Assembly: GCF_037577855.1 (NCBI RefSeq)
Contig: NZ_JBAKFX010000009.1
Span: forward strand, 38,052-102,051
DNA from: Dethiothermospora halolimnae
GTDB lineage: Bacteria; Bacillota; Clostridia; Tissierellales; VENL01
Length of the DNA: 64,000 nucleotides
Direction of reading: 5' to 3'
Positions 37,815 to 46,293 of this stretch are shown piece by piece (position 1 is the first letter of the stretch; each line of letters starts with the position of its first letter). The notes under the pieces are model-generated. The model was not told the origin of the DNA. It saw only the letters and a program-made list of their open reading frames with translations, and ran no database searches. The translations under genes were made by a program, and so were the position numbers.

Positions 37815-38546
37815 ATGTTTTTAGCATTAAAAAAAATTAAACTATTGGCAAAAATTTATTATTTGAAAATTAGAAAAAAGTTAAAACTAAATGAGTCTGA
37901 GGAAATATTTTATATAGGGGGAAGTGAAGTACTGCCACCTCCATTATCAAAGGAAGAAGAAAAGTATCTAGTATCTAAGGTTAAGTACGACGAAGAGGTA
38001 AGAAGTATTTTAATAGAAAGAAATTTAAGGTTAGTAGTTTATATAGCGAGGAAGTTTGAAAATACAGGAGTCGGAGTAGAAGATCTAATCTCCATTGGTA
38101 CAATAGGATTAATAAAGGCTGTAAATACCTTTAATCCGGAAAAGAAAATAAAATTAGCTACATATGCATCAAAATGTATAGAAAATGAGATACTAATGTA
38201 TTTAAGAAGAAATAGCAAAACTAGATCAGAGGTGTCATTCGATGAACCTTTAAATATAGACTGGGATGGGAACGAATTATTATTATCAGATATTTTAGGG
38301 ACAGACAGTGACATGATATTTAAATATTTAGAAGAAGAAATAGACAGAGACTTATTAAAAGAAGCTATGATTAGTTTATCAAAGAGGGAAAAGAAGATTA
38401 TGCAATTGAGATTTGGTCTGGGAAAAGAACAAGAGAAAACACAAAAAGAAGTGGCAGATATACTGGGAATATCTCAATCATACATATCTAGATTGGAAAA
38501 AAGAATAGTAAAAAGGTTACAGAAAGAAATTAGTAAGATGGTATAA
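37815..38546 (+). CDS. sigE: Sporulation sigma factor E (pro-form)
   Basis: Mother-cell sigma-70 family factor, 243 residues. An amphipathic basic pro-sequence (residues 1-30) tethers it to the membrane until SpoIIGA cleaves it. Region 2 (RNLRLVVYIARKFENTGVGVEDLISIGTIGL, given here from its start RNLRLVVYIARKF) and region 4 with a helix-turn-helix (TQKEVADILGISQSYISRLE) are clear. Followed by a terminator. Confidence 0.96.
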   Translation: MFLALKKIKLLAKIYYLKIRKKLKLNESEEIFYIGGSEVLPPPLSKEEEKYLVSKVKYDEEVRSILIERNLRLVVYIARKFENTGVGVEDLISIGTIGLIKAVNTFNPEKKIKLATYASKCIENEILMYLRRNSKTRSEVSFDEPLNIDWDGNELLLSDILGTDSDMIFKYLEEEIDRDLLKEAMISLSKREKKIMQLRFGLGKEQEKTQKEVADILGISQSYISRLEKRIVKRLQKEISKMV

Positions 38547-38561
38547 ACATATTTTATTAAT

Positions 38562-38600
38562 AAAAAACTAAGGTCCAACTTAATTGAACCTTAGTTTTTT
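38562..38600 (+). terminator. Terminator after sigE
   Basis: AAAAAACTAAGGT (38562-38574) pairs with ACCTTAGTTTTTT (38588-38600). Confidence 0.88.
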
Positions 38601-38633
38601 TATTTAAGGAAGTTAAGTTATCTTTTAGATGTC

Positions 38634-38706
38634 GTAGTACTCAATCTCTGTACTCTGCTCCTTGCATCCTGTACAGAACAAAGAAGGGACAAAGTCGCCT
38701 TTGTTC
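38634..38706 (+). repeat. 73-base dispersed repeat, copy 1
   Basis: Aligns without gaps to 39653-39725 (shared blocks AATCTCTG, CTCTG, TCCTTG, CTGTACAGAACAAAGAAG and CCTTTGTTC). Its 3' half folds as GAACAAAG-aa-GGGAC-aaa-GTCGC-CTTTGTTC. No coding potential. Confidence 0.8.
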
Positions 38707-38710
38707 GATT

Positions 38711-38743
38711 AAAAAACTTAATGTGAATACATTAAGTTTTTTT
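38711..38743 (+). terminator. Terminator between repeat copy 1 and sigG
   Basis: AAAAAACTTAATGT (38711-38724) pairs with ACATTAAGTTTTTT (38729-38742) around GAAT, ending in Ts. Confidence 0.85.
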
Positions 38744-38771
38744 GTATAAAAATAATTGAGGAGGCAATAAT
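38744..38771 (+). promoter_or_regulatory. Sigma-F/sigma-G type promoter of sigG
   Basis: -35 GTATA at 38744-38748, 14-base spacer, -10 GGCAATAAT at 38763-38771, matching the forespore pattern GGNNANANT. It starts right after a terminator and 47 bases before the sigG start codon. Confidence 0.65.
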
Positions 38772-38817
38772 TAAAAAAGAAAAGGGGCAAAACATCTAGA
38801 AGGGAATGAAAACATAA

Positions 38818-39591
38818 ATGCATGTAAATAAAGTAGAAATTTGTGGAGTTAATACCTCTGAATTACCTGTACTTACAAATAAGGAAATGAGGAAGCTTTT
38901 TGATAGAATACATGATGGGGATTTAAGCGCTAGGGAAGAGTTTATACAAGGGAATTTAAGACTTGTATTAAGTGTTATTCAACGTTTTAATAAAAGAGGG
39001 GAACATGTAGATGATTTGTTTCAAGTGGGATGTATTGGTTTAATTAAAGCTATAGATAACTTTGATTTAAGTCAAAATGTGAAGTTTTCAACCTATGCAG
39101 TACCAATGATAATTGGTGAAATAAGAAGATATTTGAGGGACAATAATTCCATAAGGGTAAGTAGATCCCTAAGGGATATTGCATATAAAGCTCTTCAAGT
39201 TAGAGATCAGTTAATTAGTAAAAATTCAAAAGAACCTACTATATCAGAAATATCAAAGGAATTAAAGCTACCTAAAGAAGAGGTGGTATTTGCCTTAGAT
39301 GCAATACAGGATCCTATATCCTTATTTGAACCTATATATCATGATAGCGGAGATGCAATATATGTAATGGATCAAGTAAGTGATGAAAAAAGCGAAGATG
39401 AGACTTGGCTTGAGGGAATAGCATTAAGAGAGGGGCTTAGAAGGTTAAATGATAGGGAAAAATTAATTTTAAATTTAAGATTTTATGAAGGAAAGACTCA
39501 AATGGAAGTTGCCGAAGAAATAGGTATATCTCAAGCCCAAGTTTCAAGGCTTGAAAAAACAGCATTAAAACATATGAATAAATTGATATAA
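38818..39591 (+). CDS. sigG: Forespore sigma factor G
   Basis: Late forespore sigma factor, 257 residues. The N terminus NKVEICGVNTSELPVLTNKEM is the hallmark of SigG (family position: anti-sigma contact). Region 2 (HVDDLFQVGCIGLIKAIDNF) and region 4 with TQMEVAEEIGISQAQVSRLE follow. ATG 38818; the ATG at 38807 stops after three codons. Ribosome site AAGGGA is rather far (11 bases). Its own sigma-F-type promoter and terminators on both sides make it a separate unit from sigE. Confidence 0.96.
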   Translation: MHVNKVEICGVNTSELPVLTNKEMRKLFDRIHDGDLSAREEFIQGNLRLVLSVIQRFNKRGEHVDDLFQVGCIGLIKAIDNFDLSQNVKFSTYAVPMIIGEIRRYLRDNNSIRVSRSLRDIAYKALQVRDQLISKNSKEPTISEISKELKLPKEEVVFALDAIQDPISLFEPIYHDSGDAIYVMDQVSDEKSEDETWLEGIALREGLRRLNDREKLILNLRFYEGKTQMEVAEEIGISQAQVSRLEKTALKHMNKLI

Positions 39592-39652
39592 GTATATCTT
39601 ATTTCTTTATATCTTTTTAGACTAAATATATTGAATCCATATATATAGTATG

Positions 39653-39725
39653 GGAGCATCAAATCTCTGCTCTCTGATCCTTGTACTCTGTACAGAACAA
39701 AGAAGCACCGAAGGTGCCTTTGTTC
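39653..39725 (+). repeat. 73-base dispersed repeat, copy 2
   Basis: Second copy of the 38634 element, on the other side of sigG. The 3' hairpin reads GAACAAAG-aa-GCACC-gaa-GGTGC-CTTTGTTC, so inner stem bases differ from copy 1 while pairing is kept. Confidence 0.8.
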
Positions 39726-39735
39726 TTATTTTTTT
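39695..39735 (+). terminator. Terminator of sigG formed by repeat copy 2
   Basis: 13 base pairs (39695-39709 with 39713-39725) with a two-base bulge, followed by TTATTTTTTT. Confidence 0.75.
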
Positions 39736-39821
39736 ATTAAATCTTGTTTAAATAGTAATAATCAAGGACATGTATTGAGTATATATAAATATATAATAAA
39801 TAAATAAGAAGGTGTGGGGTA

Positions 39822-40094
39822 ATGGTTAAAACTTCTGATTTAAGGGAAAAAGAAATAATAAATGTAAGGGACGGTTCAAGGCTTGGGTTAATATCAGATA
39901 TTGAGGTGGATCTAGAGAAGGGAGAAGTAAAAGCGATTGTTATACCAGGCGCTGGAAAGATATTAGGTCTATTTGGGAAAAATGAAGACCGTGTCATCAG
40001 TTGGAATAATATAGTTAAGATAGGGGCTGATGTCATATTGGTTGACTTAAGTAATATTTCCAATAGGGATGATAAAGTGAAAGCACAAGAATGA
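39822..40094 (+). CDS. YlmC/YmxH family PRC-barrel sporulation protein
   Basis: 90 residues, PRC-barrel fold (VKTSDLREKEIINVRDGSRLG, shown from VKTSDLREKEII; GLISDIEVD; VIPGAGKILGLFG). Family members are found near sigG and other sporulation genes; molecular role unknown. ATG 39822 follows GAAGGTGTGGGG. Confidence 0.88.
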   Translation: MVKTSDLREKEIINVRDGSRLGLISDIEVDLEKGEVKAIVIPGAGKILGLFGKNEDRVISWNNIVKIGADVILVDLSNISNRDDKVKAQE

Positions 40095-40196
40095 AACTAA
40101 GTAGTATCAATATTTTCAGGTTAACTAATGGACATAAGTACTAAATTATATTATAATTTAATAAACGATTATACAAAAAAGAAAAGGGGGAGTATT

Positions 40197-40652
40197 ATGA
40201 AGTGTCCCTATTGTGATTATTATGAGAGTAAGGTTGTTGACTCTAGACCTACAGAAGAAGGACAAACAATAAGGAGAAGAAGAGAATGTATAGAATGTAA
40301 TAGGAGGTTTACCACCTATGAAAAGATAGAAGAAATTCCTTTAGTTGTGGCTAAGAAGAATGGAGATAGACAAACATATAATAGAAATAAGTTGTTAAAT
40401 GGAATTATAAAGGCCTGTGAAAAAAGACCAGTAACGATAAAAACTATAGAAGAAATAGTAGATGACATAGAGAAGGAATTGTATAATTCAATGGAGAAAG
40501 AAATTACTACCCATTGTATTGGGGAAATAGTTATGGATAGATTAAAAGATATTGATGAGGTTGCATATGTAAGATTTGCTTCAGTGTATAGGCAGTTTAA
40601 AGATGTCAATACCTTTATGGACGAATTAAAAAAGCTTCTTGATGAAAAATAA
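40197..40652 (+). CDS. nrdR: Transcriptional repressor NrdR
   Basis: Represses ribonucleotide reductase genes in response to ATP/dATP. N-terminal zinc ribbon MKCPYC...RRRECIECNRRFTTYE with four cysteines, then an ATP-cone domain. 151 residues, the standard length. The frame is open to 40128, but ATG 40197 is six bases after AAAGGGGG and gives the conserved N terminus. Confidence 0.96.
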   Translation: MKCPYCDYYESKVVDSRPTEEGQTIRRRRECIECNRRFTTYEKIEEIPLVVAKKNGDRQTYNRNKLLNGIIKACEKRPVTIKTIEEIVDDIEKELYNSMEKEITTHCIGEIVMDRLKDIDEVAYVRFASVYRQFKDVNTFMDELKKLLDEK

Positions 40653-40659
40653 CTTTGTG

Positions 40660-40682
40660 GGACCTAAAGGGTCCTATTTTTA
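40660..40682 (+). terminator. Weak terminator between nrdR and pgeF
   Basis: GGACC (40660-40664) pairs with GGTCC (40670-40674), then TATTTTTAA. Confidence 0.45.
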
Positions 40683-40707
40683 ATATTTTATATGGAGGAC
40701 GATAAAC

Positions 40708-41526
40708 TTGAATAATAATAAATTCATTTTAAATGACAATAAAGGAATACAGTACTATACAATTAAAGAATTTGAAGATACAAATTTAGTTAAACATTTA
40801 TTTACAACAAGAATTGGTGGAGAAAATGATAGTTTTTTTAGTTTAAACTTAGGCATTAATGGCGAATATAAGAATGAGAGTATAATAAATAATTTTAATA
40901 AAATAAGCAATATTATTGATTCTAGTATAGATAATATGGTATGTTCCCATCAACTTCATACGTCAAATATAAGGAATATAACCAAAGATGATATGGGTAA
41001 GGGATTAATTAAAGAAAGGAATTATAAAGGAGTAGACGGTATGATTACCAACGAAAAAGAAATAGCCCTTGTAACTTTCTATGGAGATTGTGTACCCTTA
41101 TTTTATTTAGATAAAAGGAAAAAAGTTGTAGGACTTGCCCATGGAGGCTGGAGAGGAACTGTGGAAAAAATAGCTGGGAAGATGGTTAGTAGGTTTGTTG
41201 ATGATTATGGTTCTAATATAGAAGATATTATAGTAGGAATCGGTCCCTCTATTAGGTCTTGTTGTTATGAAGTCGGCAAAGAAGTTTATGAAAAATTTAA
41301 CAAGAATTTTACAAACATAGATAAACTACTTATACCAATGGGGAAAGGGAAATGGAAGCTTGACTTAGCCAGTGCAAATAGGTTAGTATTAGAGGAATTT
41401 GGGGTATTAAATAGAAATATAATAGTAGCTGATTTATGTACCAGTTGCAATAATGATAAGTTTTTTTCCTATAGAAAAGAAAGTGGAACTACTGGTAGAA
41501 TGGCGGCATTTATTAAACTAATTTAG
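40708..41526 (+). CDS. pgeF: Peptidoglycan editing factor PgeF / polyphenol oxidase-like protein (YfiH, DUF152)
   Basis: A copper/zinc-binding family variously called laccase-like, purine nucleoside phosphorylase LACC1-like and PgeF. The metal ligands are visible: CSHQLHTSNI, GDCVPLFYLD and LAHGGWRGT. 272 residues. TTG 40708 is eight bases after GGAGGA. Editing activity removes misplaced L-Ser from muropeptides in E. coli; which role applies here is open. Confidence 0.88.
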   Translation: MNNNKFILNDNKGIQYYTIKEFEDTNLVKHLFTTRIGGENDSFFSLNLGINGEYKNESIINNFNKISNIIDSSIDNMVCSHQLHTSNIRNITKDDMGKGLIKERNYKGVDGMITNEKEIALVTFYGDCVPLFYLDKRKKVVGLAHGGWRGTVEKIAGKMVSRFVDDYGSNIEDIIVGIGPSIRSCCYEVGKEVYEKFNKNFTNIDKLLIPMGKGKWKLDLASANRLVLEEFGVLNRNIIVADLCTSCNNDKFFSYRKESGTTGRMAAFIKLI

Positions 41527-41537
41527 GAGGTGCTTTA

Positions 41538-42230
41538 ATGAGTTATGGCAGAATACTTGTTGTGGATGATGAAGAACATATAGTGGAATTAATAAAATTT
41601 AATTTAGAAAGCAATGGATATGAAATAATAACAGCTTATGATGGATACGGAGCTATTGAGAAGGCTAGAGAAAATGATATAGACTTGATTATTTTAGATC
41701 TAATGTTACCAGAGATAGATGGTATAGAGGTTTGTAGAAGGTTAAAAAAAGATAATAGCACAGAAAATATACCTATAATTATGCTTACAGCCAAAAGTGA
41801 AGAGACAGATAAGGTTTTAGGCTTAGAAATGGGAGCTGATGATTATGTTACAAAACCCTTTGGTGTTAGGGAGTTAATGGCAAGGGTAAAGGTGGTTCTT
41901 AGGAGAAGTAATGATCCTAAAACTAAGGAAGTAAAGAACATACAAATAAAAGATATAATAATAAATATAGAAAAGCATGAAGTAATAAAGGGGAATGAAA
42001 AGATTGAATTAACCCTGAAGGAATTTGAGTTGTTAAGGATTCTTGCTGAAAATAGAGGTAAGGTTTTATCTAGGAATAAACTTTTAGATGAGGTATGGGG
42101 ATATGATTATTTCGGAGAAACTAGGACAGTAGATGTTCATATAAGACATTTAAGAAAGAAGATACAAGGCAATAATAAAGGGGAGAGATATATCGAAACC
42201 ATAAGAGGTGTAGGATATAAAATGTTATAA
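41538..42230 (+). CDS. phoP: Response regulator PhoP/PhoB (OmpR family)
   Basis: Phosphate-starvation response regulator by similarity. Receiver domain with acidic pocket DDEEH, phospho-acceptor Asp in LIILDLMLPEIDG and Lys in TKPFG; then a winged helix ending RTVDVHIRHLRKKI. 230 residues. ATG 41538 follows AGGAGGTG, 11 bases after pgeF. Its probable target is the TTAACA array before pstS in this window (inference). Confidence 0.88.
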   Translation: MSYGRILVVDDEEHIVELIKFNLESNGYEIITAYDGYGAIEKARENDIDLIILDLMLPEIDGIEVCRRLKKDNSTENIPIIMLTAKSEETDKVLGLEMGADDYVTKPFGVRELMARVKVVLRRSNDPKTKEVKNIQIKDIIINIEKHEVIKGNEKIELTLKEFELLRILAENRGKVLSRNKLLDEVWGYDYFGETRTVDVHIRHLRKKIQGNNKGERYIETIRGVGYKML

Positions 42231-42241
42231 GGGGAATAAAA

Positions 42242-44011
42242 ATGCAGAAAAAAATATTTTTAGCTTTTATTATATTAGTTTTAATAGGAGTATTTACCAC
42301 GGGATTTTTGGCGCTTAATCTAGTTAAAGCCAATTATTTAAACGATATTGAAGATAAACTAATAACAAACTCACTACTAATAGAAGAGTTTTTAAGGGAA
42401 GAGAATAATTTTAAAAGAGATAATATTGATAGTTTAGCTAATAAATATTCTGAAAAGATAGATGCAAGGGTGACTTTCATAAATAAAGAAGGTTGGGTTA
42501 TAGGAGATTCTGATGTGGATATAGAGAATCTGGAAAATCATAAAGAAAGACCTGAAATAAAGGAAGCATATGATGGCGAGATAGGGGTTAGTACAAGACA
42601 TAGTGATTCTATAGATAGAGATATGTTATATGTAGCTATTCCCTTCAAAGAGAAAAATAGAGAACTATCGGTTATACGACTTTCTGTACCTATGAAAAGA
42701 TTAGACCAATATTATAAAACTCTTTTTAGATACATTGTTATATCAATGTTTTCTGGTCTTATAATAGCTTTTTTATTAGGTTTTAGGTATGTAAATAGTG
42801 TAACTGATCCAATACAACAGTTAACTACAGCTACAAAAAAAATAGCTGACGGCAATTATGGTGAGAAAGTTTATTTTAGAACTGAAGATGAATTAGGGGT
42901 TTTAGCTGATAATTTCAATGTAATGAGTATGAAGTTAGATAATACAATAGATGAACTACAAGAAAGTAATACTAAAATGAAGGCTATCTTAACTAGTATG
43001 TTAAATGGAGTAATAGCTCTTGATAACTCAAAGAAAATAATGTTTATTAATCCTACTGCAGAAAAAATGTTTAATCTAAAAGAGAAGGATGTAAAGGGGA
43101 AATATATATTAGAAGTTGTTAGAAATAATATATTAGATGATCTGATTCAAAACTTAATCAAAGATAAAGTATCATCTAAAGAAGAAATAGAGATATTTGA
43201 ACCTGAACATAAGATATTTAATGTATATTCAAATCCCATTGCATTAAATAGCAATCCTAATATTATAATCGGAGTAGTTATAATGATTCAAGATGTAACA
43301 GAAATACGTAAATTGGAAAGGATGCGTAAAGATTTTGTAGGAAATGTTTCCCATGAATTAAAGACCCCTTTAACTTCTATTAAAGGATTTGTTGAAACAT
43401 TAAAACAAGGTGCTGGGGACAATAAAGAAGTTAGAAATAAATTTTTAGATATATTAGAAATAGAAGCTAATAGACTTAATGCATTAATTGAGGATTTATT
43501 GCTATTATCTGAAATTGAAAGTGGAAATAATATAAATAGGAATAAAGTAATAAATATAAATAAATCTATTGATGATATATTAAAAGTATTGAATGAAGTA
43601 GCGAAGAAAAAAGATATTACTTTAATAGATAAGGTTAATAAAAACCTTCCACAGCTCTTCGGTAATGAAGGTTGGTTTAAACAAATGCTTGTGAATTTAA
43701 TAGATAACGGAATAAAGTACACCCCATCGGGAGGTAAAGTTATTATTACTGGATATAATGTTAAGGATAATTTAATTATAAAGGTAAAAGATAATGGCAT
43801 GGGAATAGAAAAGAATCATTTATCAAGGTTATTTGAAAGATTCTATCGTGTAGATAAGGCTAGGTCAAGAAAAATAGGTGGAACAGGATTAGGTCTTGCA
43901 ATAGTTAAACATATAGTATTATCATTCGATGGAAAAATTGATGTAAAAAGTAAAGTTGGAAAGGGTACAGAGTTTATAGTGACATTACCTATAAAAAATA
44001 AAGAATTATAA
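42242..44011 (+). CDS. phoR: Sensor histidine kinase PhoR
   Basis: Partner kinase of the preceding regulator. Membrane segment 1 (about residues 6-25), extracytoplasmic sensor part, membrane segment 2 (about 163-181), HAMP, PAS (MKAILTSMLNGVIALD), HisKA with phospho-acceptor His in NVSHELKTPL, and HATPase_c with NGIKYTP and GGTGLGLAIVKH. 589 residues. The PAS-containing layout is that of PhoR/PnpS. Starts 11 bases after phoP and ends at a strong terminator. Confidence 0.9.
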   Translation: MQKKIFLAFIILVLIGVFTTGFLALNLVKANYLNDIEDKLITNSLLIEEFLREENNFKRDNIDSLANKYSEKIDARVTFINKEGWVIGDSDVDIENLENHKERPEIKEAYDGEIGVSTRHSDSIDRDMLYVAIPFKEKNRELSVIRLSVPMKRLDQYYKTLFRYIVISMFSGLIIAFLLGFRYVNSVTDPIQQLTTATKKIADGNYGEKVYFRTEDELGVLADNFNVMSMKLDNTIDELQESNTKMKAILTSMLNGVIALDNSKKIMFINPTAEKMFNLKEKDVKGKYILEVVRNNILDDLIQNLIKDKVSSKEEIEIFEPEHKIFNVYSNPIALNSNPNIIIGVVIMIQDVTEIRKLERMRKDFVGNVSHELKTPLTSIKGFVETLKQGAGDNKEVRNKFLDILEIEANRLNALIEDLLLLSEIESGNNINRNKVININKSIDDILKVLNEVAKKKDITLIDKVNKNLPQLFGNEGWFKQMLVNLIDNGIKYTPSGGKVIITGYNVKDNLIIKVKDNGMGIEKNHLSRLFERFYRVDKARSRKIGGTGLGLAIVKHIVLSFDGKIDVKSKVGKGTEFIVTLPIKNKEL

Positions 44012-44056
44012 AAATAGACCAAAAGTAATAGGGATATTACTTTTGGTCTATTTTTT
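44011..44056 (+). terminator. Terminator of phoPR
   Basis: AAAATAGACCAAAAGTAAT pairs with ATTACTTTTGGTCTATTTT around AGGGAT, followed by Ts. It can act on both strands. Confidence 0.92.
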
Positions 44057-44182
44057 AACACAAAATTTACTAAAAATTAACCACGGTCTAATTTATATTT
44101 AATATGATGGAGGTGGAAATATTTAGATTATATATAATAGTTAAGCTATCAGTAGGATATATCACAATAGGGAGGGGTTAAT

Positions 44183-46255
44183 TTGAAAATAAAAGAAAGT
44201 TTTAAAGCATTTAAAGGGAAATTTTTATTATTATCACTTAAAAGGCAATTGTTATTATTATTGATATTTACTTCTATAATACCGGTTATATTGATGGGGT
44301 TCTTTATTTATGGGAAGGTATATGATGATATTAATAGATCCAAGAAGGCAATGTTATATACATACACAGATAGAATAAAAGAAAATATAGACATGTCCTT
44401 TAATAATATAAGGGGTGTTTTATCAAACTTAAGTAATAACTCTGATTTATTACATATAATGAACATAGTATATAATAACGGGGAAATAGGTCATAATATA
44501 AGACTTTTCAAGGGAGAAATGGCATTACAGAATATAATAAATACTTCTGGGAAATTATATGAGACAGTTTTTGTGTCGGACCTAGATGGAAATGTCATAG
44601 CTGATGGTTCAAAATATAAAGACAAATATCTTAATCTTAATATTAAGGACTCAGATTATTATGAAGATATAATAAAAGGGAATAGATACTCTATTGGGAA
44701 ACCTATAGTTTCTAAGGTAACAAAAGAGAAAGTAGTACCTATAGCTAAAACCATTAGTAATGGAAATGAGAATATAGGAGTTATAGTGGCTATGGTAGAT
44801 GTTAAAGAGTTAACCTCCTTTATAAACAATATAAAAAAAGGTGACAGTATAGATAATTTTATAGTAGGTGATGGACAAGTTGTCTATCATGATAATGGAA
44901 AAGAGATATTTGAAGAATTTACTTTTGATATACCATCTAGAAAAGGGGAAGATAAAGATCAATTATTTAAATATGAATATAATGAAAAATATTATATGTC
45001 TTCTTATGAAAAAATAGAGGGTATAGATTGGATGGTGTTTTCGTCTATTCCACTAAAAGCTTACAAAAAAGCAGTGGAGGGTATACGAGACTTTATTATT
45101 ATACTTGTGGTTGTTTTGCTATTGCTTTCTATTGTTTTATCTTTAGCATATACTAAAAATATTATAAGTCCTATAAAAGCATTATCTAAAAATATGAGTA
45201 GGGTAGCTAAAGGGGATTTAAATGTACAAGTTGATATACATACCAGTAAAGAAATAAAAATGTTAAATCAGAACTTTAATAATATGCTAGGTAAGCTTAA
45301 GACCTTAATTGAAAATGTTAAGGCATCATCTATAGATGTAAGTAGTTTGTCAAAGGATCTTAACATGATATCAAAAGGATTATTTGTTTTTACAGAAGAA
45401 ATTTTACAAACAATGGATGAAATATCTTCAGCATCATCTGAACAAAATGATAGTGTAAAAAGTGGAGACATTAAAATAAAAGAATTAAATAGAAATTTAA
45501 AAAATATAAATAAATTTACAGATGACATAATAAAAACATTTGATGATACAGATAAAGTTACTCAGAAAGGATTAAAACAATCTCAACTTTTAACAGAGCA
45601 AACCAATAGAAGCTCTAAAACTTCAATCAAAATTAAAGAATCGGTAATGGAACTTTCAGATTCCATAAATAAAATTGATAGTATCATTAATACTATAACA
45701 GATATTTCTAAACAAACAAATTTACTTGCTTTAAATGCCGCTATAGAAGCCGCAAGGGCTGGAGATGCTGGAAAGGGCTTTTCCGTTGTATCGGAAGAAA
45801 TAAGAGAGTTATCTGATCAAGTGGCATATGAAACAAAAAATATACAGGATATAATAAGGGGAATACAATTAAAGTCTGACAAAGTAAAAGACATAGTTAA
45901 AATAAACGATGAAATAATAGATAAACAAAATAGGATATCTTCTGACACTCAAGAAGCTTTTAAAAGCATATATTCATCAATAAATAATGTTGGGGTAAAA
46001 TTAATGAATATAACTAAATCCATAAAAAAAGTTAATATAGATAAAGAAGACATTATAAAGGCAATAGAAAATATAAGGGATAGATCGAAGGATACTTTAG
46101 ACTTGGTTTATAATGCTAATGGGAAGTCACAACATCAATTTGCTACAATAGAGCATATAAAGGACTATTCTAATAATTTAGACAATCTTTCTAAAGAATT
46201 AAATAGTAGTATTGAAGTATTTGAAACAGAAGGGGTCAAGTATGATAAAATATAA
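44183..46255 (+). CDS. Methyl-accepting chemotaxis protein, dCache type
   Basis: A transmembrane chemoreceptor of 690 residues. Membrane segment 1 (about 20-40), large extracytoplasmic double-Cache-like sensor (45-300), membrane segment 2 (about 305-327), HAMP, and a cytoplasmic signalling domain with the CheA-contact tip ISKQTNLLALNAAIEAARAG. TTG 44183 follows GGGAGGGG. It lies 38 bases before the sigma-54 activator, so an amino-acid ligand related to the ornithine operon is plausible but unproven. Confidence 0.9.
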   Translation: MKIKESFKAFKGKFLLLSLKRQLLLLLIFTSIIPVILMGFFIYGKVYDDINRSKKAMLYTYTDRIKENIDMSFNNIRGVLSNLSNNSDLLHIMNIVYNNGEIGHNIRLFKGEMALQNIINTSGKLYETVFVSDLDGNVIADGSKYKDKYLNLNIKDSDYYEDIIKGNRYSIGKPIVSKVTKEKVVPIAKTISNGNENIGVIVAMVDVKELTSFINNIKKGDSIDNFIVGDGQVVYHDNGKEIFEEFTFDIPSRKGEDKDQLFKYEYNEKYYMSSYEKIEGIDWMVFSSIPLKAYKKAVEGIRDFIIILVVVLLLLSIVLSLAYTKNIISPIKALSKNMSRVAKGDLNVQVDIHTSKEIKMLNQNFNNMLGKLKTLIENVKASSIDVSSLSKDLNMISKGLFVFTEEILQTMDEISSASSEQNDSVKSGDIKIKELNRNLKNINKFTDDIIKTFDDTDKVTQKGLKQSQLLTEQTNRSSKTSIKIKESVMELSDSINKIDSIINTITDISKQTNLLALNAAIEAARAGDAGKGFSVVSEEIRELSDQVAYETKNIQDIIRGIQLKSDKVKDIVKINDEIIDKQNRISSDTQEAFKSIYSSINNVGVKLMNITKSIKKVNIDKEDIIKAIENIRDRSKDTLDLVYNANGKSQHQFATIEHIKDYSNNLDNLSKELNSSIEVFETEGVKYDKI

Positions 46256-46293
46256 CTAGATTAATATTATTAATGGTTAGTAGGTGGTAAAGT

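Noticed and set aside
44104..44181. 25-codon frame ahead of the chemoreceptor gene
   Set aside because: ATG precedes rather than follows the GGAGGTGG, so no ribosome site; likely untranslated leader.
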